A stretch of DNA of 64,000 nt from Streptomyces sp. NBC_00425. Lineage in GTDB: Bacteria; Actinomycetota; Actinomycetes; Streptomycetales; Streptomycetaceae. The DNA lies in contig NZ_CP107928.1 of the NCBI RefSeq assembly GCF_036030735.1, positions 7,936,001 to 8,000,000 on the forward strand, in the 5' to 3' direction. Position numbers and translations under genes: made by a program. Positions 60,382-64,000 of the stretch are shown here, piece by piece (position 1 is the first letter of the stretch; each line of letters starts with the position of its first letter). Under the pieces are notes generated by a model, which made no database searches, was not told the origin of the DNA, and saw only the letters and a list, made by a program, of their open reading frames with translations.

Positions 60382-61209
60382 TCACCTGGCCTGCCGCGCA
60401 GCCCGCAGCACGGCGTCCGCCACGGTGAGGAACAGCACGGGGTCCGGCATGCTGGAGACCGGCTCCCGCACCGGCTTGCGCTCACCGGTGACCACCACGC
60501 AGATGGTCGATCCCATCAGTTCGACCTCGCTGATCCTCTTCCAGTCCAGGACCGTGCCCCCGTGCTCGAGTCCGGCCAAGCTCACCGTGAACGGTCCGAA
60601 CTCCACGCGCGCACCGGTCTGCAACAACTCGGCGAGTTCGGCCAGTCGGGCCGTGGCGTCCTCTTCCGCGATCCGGTTCTGGACAGCGGCCCAACCGTTC
60701 GCGATCAGGGAGCCGATTTCCTGCGCCCCGGGTGTGTCACCCGACACCATGAAGTTACCGGCCGGCATCTGGACGTACACGGAATGGGTGGTGGACATTT
60801 TGACCCCGTTGCGTACGAGGTCCGTCGCGTGTCGCTGACATCCGGTGATCTCGTCCCAGGCTCCGGCGATCGGTGGCTGTGAACCGTACTGGTAGACGAC
60901 GCCACGGTCGAAAACGGCACACCAGGCAACCGGTCTGAACCGTGCGGCCAGCGGGACGGCGATCGCCCCGAGGAAGGAGCCCCCGCCGAGGATGATGAAG
61001 AGGATCGCGTTCGTCCACTCACTCTCACCGCTGATGACGAAGACCATCATCACGCAGAAAGCCGTGACCAGCAGGAGCATGAACGAGCCCCACCAGGCAA
61101 CCGAACTGGTCTGTGCGCGAAAGGCGTACCGGGCGGCGCCGAGCTGCCGCTGCGCCGCCGTGCCCGGCACGGTCGCCGGGATCTCGTCCCACAGGTTTCG
61201 AGCCGCCAT
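60382..61209 (-). CDS. DUF6585-like membrane protein
   Basis: A 275-residue protein with two closely spaced membrane segments near the N terminus (SFMLLLVTAFCVMMVFVISG and NAILFIILGGGSFLGAIAVP), then a soluble PH-like part (RGVVYQYGSQPPIAGAWDEI; FGPFTVSLAGLEHGGTVLDW). This layout matches DUF6585 proteins of Streptomyces; function unknown. ATG 61209 follows GGGAGTGACG; the open frame extends to 61254. Confidence 0.78.
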   Translation of the reverse strand: MAARNLWDEIPATVPGTAAQRQLGAARYAFRAQTSSVAWWGSFMLLLVTAFCVMMVFVISGESEWTNAILFIILGGGSFLGAIAVPLAARFRPVAWCAVFDRGVVYQYGSQPPIAGAWDEITGCQRHATDLVRNGVKMSTTHSVYVQMPAGNFMVSGDTPGAQEIGSLIANGWAAVQNRIAEEDATARLAELAELLQTGARVEFGPFTVSLAGLEHGGTVLDWKRISEVELMGSTICVVVTGERKPVREPVSSMPDPVLFLTVADAVLRAARQAR

Positions 61210-61389
61210 CGTCACTCCCACCGCGCTGCTGTTCCCCAACAGGCCTGTCAACAAGGTGAGTTGACGATCCCGAATGTCACGCGATGCTACGGCGTCTGGC
61301 TGGAAACCGGTAGATGGCTGTCGTGCCTCGACGGCGGGTGACTTGTCGTAGGATTCCCGCCGGTGGCCGAAGCAGCCTGGGGGGCGTAC

Positions 61390-61758
61390 ATGGAGAAGCC
61401 CGACGACCGCATCGCCTCCGTCCTGCGCTTCGCCGCTGAACTCGTCGCCTGGGTCACCACTCCGTGGGCCTTGTCGACGTACTCATGGCCGCTCGCCGTC
61501 CTGGCCGTGGTGGTACTGGTCGGCCTGCCGACCGTTTTCTCCACTCCGGGGGACAAGACACAGGTGATCGTTCCTGTCCCCGGTGCTGTCACCATCCTGC
61601 TCGTGCTGCTGCAACTCGCCGCTGCCACGATCGCCGCGTGGGTGGTAGTGCCCGGCTATGCGGCAGTCCTCGTGTCCCTCCTCGTGGTCACCACCCTCGT
61701 GACGGAACGCCGACGCTGGCGGTGGCTGCTCTCCACGGCCCGACACGCGGCTGAGTAG
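61390..61758 (+). CDS. DUF2568 membrane protein
   Basis: A 122-residue protein with four membrane segments. VLRFAAELVAWVTTPWALST followed by LAVLAVVVLVGLPTVFSTPG fits DUF2568, small membrane proteins of unknown function in actinobacteria and firmicutes. ATG 61390 follows GGGGGG; GTG 61363 is in frame but its extra residues lack similarity. Confidence 0.84.
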   Translation: MEKPDDRIASVLRFAAELVAWVTTPWALSTYSWPLAVLAVVVLVGLPTVFSTPGDKTQVIVPVPGAVTILLVLLQLAAATIAAWVVVPGYAAVLVSLLVVTTLVTERRRWRWLLSTARHAAE

Positions 61759-62037
61759 GGCGCACCGCGAGACCTGCGTGACACCGTTCAGGACACACGT
61801 TGATCATTCCCGTGGACCGTTGTCGCCAGGTCCCTTGCCCGCATCAACTCCAGCGTTCCCGTCGCGGACCTGGGGATTCACGGAACTGCGGCGAGAACCT
61901 TGAATCCCCCCACCTCGGGCTAGGTGAAGGGACAGACCTGCTCGCTGAAGTCTTTCACCAGTCTTTGCGGAGCGTATGAGGCGACCGCGTATGAGAGACT
62001 CGGCGGCCAGCTCGCCAAGCCGGAAGGGTCGCTTGCA

Positions 62038-62334
62038 GTGTCGGACGCCGCGCCGCTTCCGGTTCATCTCGACCGGGTGGTGGAGGGACTCGCGAAGAAC
62101 CCCGCGCTACCGCCCGAGCTCATCCGCCGCCTCTTCGCCCACCGCAACGGCCTTGGCAGCGTTGCCAAGCGCCCGGACCTCACCGACGACATGATCGCCG
62201 AGATCATCGCCGTCGACGACCACTGGCTCGTGCACTCGCTCGCGCTCAACCGCAGCCTCCCGCATGCCTTTCGGGGCGAGCAGTTCGTCACCGGCGGGGT
62301 ACTCCTGTTCCTGTGGGAGAAGCCGGGCCGCTGA
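62038..62334 (+). pseudogene. Truncated leucine-rich-repeat-variant-like gene
   Basis: GTG 62038 follows GGAAGGG and opens a helical-repeat sequence: VHLDRVVEGLAKNPALPPEL, then IRRLFAHRNGLGSVAKRPDL and LVHSLALNRSLPHAFR, the pattern of leucine-rich-repeat-variant proteins, each repeat about 24 residues. From about 62276 similarity stops and the frame ends at 62334 in sequence that is the antisense of a DUF4291 C terminus. The gene is therefore a 5' fragment fused to foreign sequence, most simply by a deletion. Confidence 0.7.
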
Positions 62335-62854
62335 GTCCAGTTCACCGCTGCTGACGAATGCGTGGATCTCGTGGGCGAGCGGGGTCACGTCACTGATGGA
62401 CGCGGTCCACTCGTTCGCGTAACGCGACGATGCCTCGCCCGAGAGCCCGAGTTGCAGCGAGCGGTGCGGCAGGGGACGCAGGCGCAGGCCGCGTTCGGGA
62501 TCCCACTGGAGACGGGCCGGTGCGCACTTGAGGTCACGCTGTCAGGTGCCGAGATCGGGATGCAGGCCTGCGGACGTAACTCGACAGGCAGGCGTGGCTC
62601 AGCGCCCAGTCGAAGCCGTCGCGAGTGATCTCGACGGCAAGGACGGTCTCCTGCCCGGTGCTCGTGCCCCAGTTGGAGCGGTACATCATCCACAGGAAAC
62701 TGGGCGTAATCCACGTCGTCCGGTCAGGCTTCCACGCGTCCGGAAAACGGCCGTCGCGGACGGCGGGCAGTCCGATTTCAGGGGAGTACGCCTGGTGGAC
62801 GGTGATCGTGGATGCCGTGTGAAGCGCTCGGATCCTGTGGTGCGGTTCCTCCAT
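62283..62854 (-). pseudogene. Decayed second DUF4291 gene
   Basis: Starting at ATG 62854, MEEPHHRIRALHTASTITVH and TTWITPSFLWMMYRSNWGTS match the intact DUF4291 protein at 59670. After CLSSYV, at about 62575, the frame shifts by one base. In the continuing frame HPDLGT is followed by a TGA where related proteins have Trp, then homology resumes with ARLQWDPERGLRLRPLPHRS and DVTPLAHEIHAFVSSGELDS. The C terminus ends abruptly at about 62283 against the truncated repeat-protein gene. One frameshift, one nonsense codon and a truncation make it non-functional. Confidence 0.8.
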
Positions 62855-63122
62855 GGCGTACAGCGCGGAGTCGGTCAGGTCAGGAGGCCACCGATTTTCG
62901 ACGGCCGCTCGTCGCGACGGGCCCAAGAAGGTGCCCGGCCTCGGTGCTCCTCCCGGGACTGCAACTCCATCGATTTCACATTGTGCAGACTGTTGCGTAT
63001 CAAGCAATGACCGGGCCATGATTGCCGCGCTTGACGCGGTATTCGACCTCGTTGCCGCCCCGCCGTGCTCCAGGGGGGACGGAGCAATCACGGGGCGTTC
63101 CACTCTCCTCAAGGGAGGCCAG

Positions 63123-64000
63123 ATGACACCACGCAGGGGAAGACGGCTCAGTCTGTCGGCGGTACTGAGCGCGCTCGCAGCGCTGCTGATCGCGAGCCTC
63201 GTCGGGCTGTGGCCGCCCCAGGATGCGACGGCGGCGGGCACGGACGGGAAGGCCGTGGCGGCCCAGCTGCAGCACTGGCCCGCTCCGGTCGCCGAAAAGC
63301 TCGGCCAGGTCATCGAAGAGCACGCCAACCAGGGTGCGTACGCGGTCTTCGACGCCGACAACACCACTTACCGGTACGACCTCGAGGAGTCGCTGCTCCC
63401 CTACTTGGAGATGAAGGGGAAGCTCAAGCGCTCGACGATGGACCGGTCCCTGAGGCTCATCCCCTTCAAGGACACGAAGAACCATCAGGAGAGTCTCTAC
63501 AGCTACTACAACCGGCTCTGCGAGATCGACGACCAGGTCTGCTACCCCTGGGTCGCCCAGATCTTCTCCGGATTCACGCTGAAGCAGCTCAAGGGGTACG
63601 TCGACGACCTGCTCGCATACGGCAAGCCCATCCCGGCCGAGTACTACGTCGGTGACCAGCTGACGAAGACCCAGGTGCAGCCACCGCAGTTCTACCGGGG
63701 CATGCAGGAGCTGTACCACGCCCTGCGGGACAACGGCATCGAGGTCTACGTCGTCAGCGCCGCCAGTGAAGAGTTGGTCCGGGACGTGCTGTCCGACCCC
63801 AAACACGGCTACGGCGCCAAGCCGCAGAACGTCATCGGCGTCTCCATGCTGCTCAAGGACCCGGTCACCGGGAATCTCACCACCGCCCGCAAGGAGATCG
63901 CCGAGGGCCGCTACGACCCGCGCGAGCTCGCGAACGACAAGTTGACCCCGACCCTGTGGGCCCCGCTGACCTGGTTCCAGGGCAAGCCCGCCGCCATAAA
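63123..64000 (+). CDS. Secreted HAD-family phosphatase (3' partial)
   Basis: The frame opens at ATG 63123, 4-5 bp after a GGAGG, and runs off the window end after 292 codons. A signal peptide (LSAVLSALAALLIASLVGLW) ends near an ATA-AG site at about residue 38. HAD motif I is FDADNTTYRYD with Asp77 and Asp79, and motif II lies in GIEVYVVSAASEELVRDVL. Long insertions with CEIDDQVCYPWVAQIFSG resemble the phosphorylcholine-phosphatase-like group of exported HAD enzymes. Substrate is inferred only from that resemblance. Confidence 0.88.
   Translation, partial: MTPRRGRRLSLSAVLSALAALLIASLVGLWPPQDATAAGTDGKAVAAQLQHWPAPVAEKLGQVIEEHANQGAYAVFDADNTTYRYDLEESLLPYLEMKGKLKRSTMDRSLRLIPFKDTKNHQESLYSYYNRLCEIDDQVCYPWVAQIFSGFTLKQLKGYVDDLLAYGKPIPAEYYVGDQLTKTQVQPPQFYRGMQELYHALRDNGIEVYVVSAASEELVRDVLSDPKHGYGAKPQNVIGVSMLLKDPVTGNLTTARKEIAEGRYDPRELANDKLTPTLWAPLTWFQGKPAAI

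Overview
The window is high-GC actinobacterial chromosome and almost certainly Streptomyces. Codon third positions are strongly G/C, GTG starts and leaderless TANNNT-N6-7-start promoters are common, and gene order at the left (DUF151 nuclease, MerR regulator, dinB, PRC-barrel, gcvP) matches what I recall of Streptomyces core chromosomes. I see no rRNA, tRNA or CRISPR array.

Layout. 1-6423: housekeeping block ending in a tandem glycine riboswitch and gcvP. 6473-7351: two small TOBE (molybdate-binding) proteins. 7650-13250: a xylan/xylo-oligosaccharide locus with a lipoprotein binding protein, two permeases, a secreted GH10 xylanase and a LacI repressor; CGAA-N3-TTCG boxes precede the first gene. 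13507-19005: DUF5999, a lineage-specific protein, a GCS2-family ligase, a CPBP protease and a PhzF-like isomerase, with repeat-rich gaps. 19475-27589: a large LuxR/MalT-type ATPase regulator, a DHA2 exporter and a run of small membrane or soluble proteins, ending in a class II glutamine amidotransferase. 27717-29571: an SDR and an aminoglycoside-phosphotransferase-like kinase.

29816-36973 is a complete Tn7-like transposon of 7158 bp. It has 48-bp inverted ends (44/48 identical), a 5-bp target duplication (GCACG), and evenly placed 20-bp repeats at both ends that look like transposase sites. Its translationally coupled genes are tnsA-tnsB-tnsC-tniQ, and the TniQ-like protein carries five tandem Cys4 knuckles. 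Cargo is a leucine-rich-repeat-like protein, a DUF7660 protein and a DUF4240 protein. The element sits in the gap between the aph-like gene and padR.

37070-49901: PadR regulator, SRPBCC protein, Clp-N protein, three EamA exporters (one with a possible leaderless PPP leader peptide), two flavin-oxidase-fold proteins divergent from a MocR regulator, a LysR regulator, a cysteine-hydrolase fold that has lost its catalytic residues, a Rieske lipoprotein, and a HipA-like kinase coupled to DUF3037. 50057-59558: two SDRs, an oligopeptide-type binding lipoprotein, ung, small hypotheticals, a DinB-fold protein, an oxidoreductase, lnt and a SnoaL-like protein. 59670-64000: an intact DUF4291 gene, membrane proteins, a decayed second DUF4291 copy fused to a truncated repeat-protein gene, and the start of a secreted HAD phosphatase cut by the window edge.

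The most interesting material is the transposon (its multi-knuckle TniQ and symmetric end-site arrays), the hydrolase pseudoenzyme and the DUF4291 relic.
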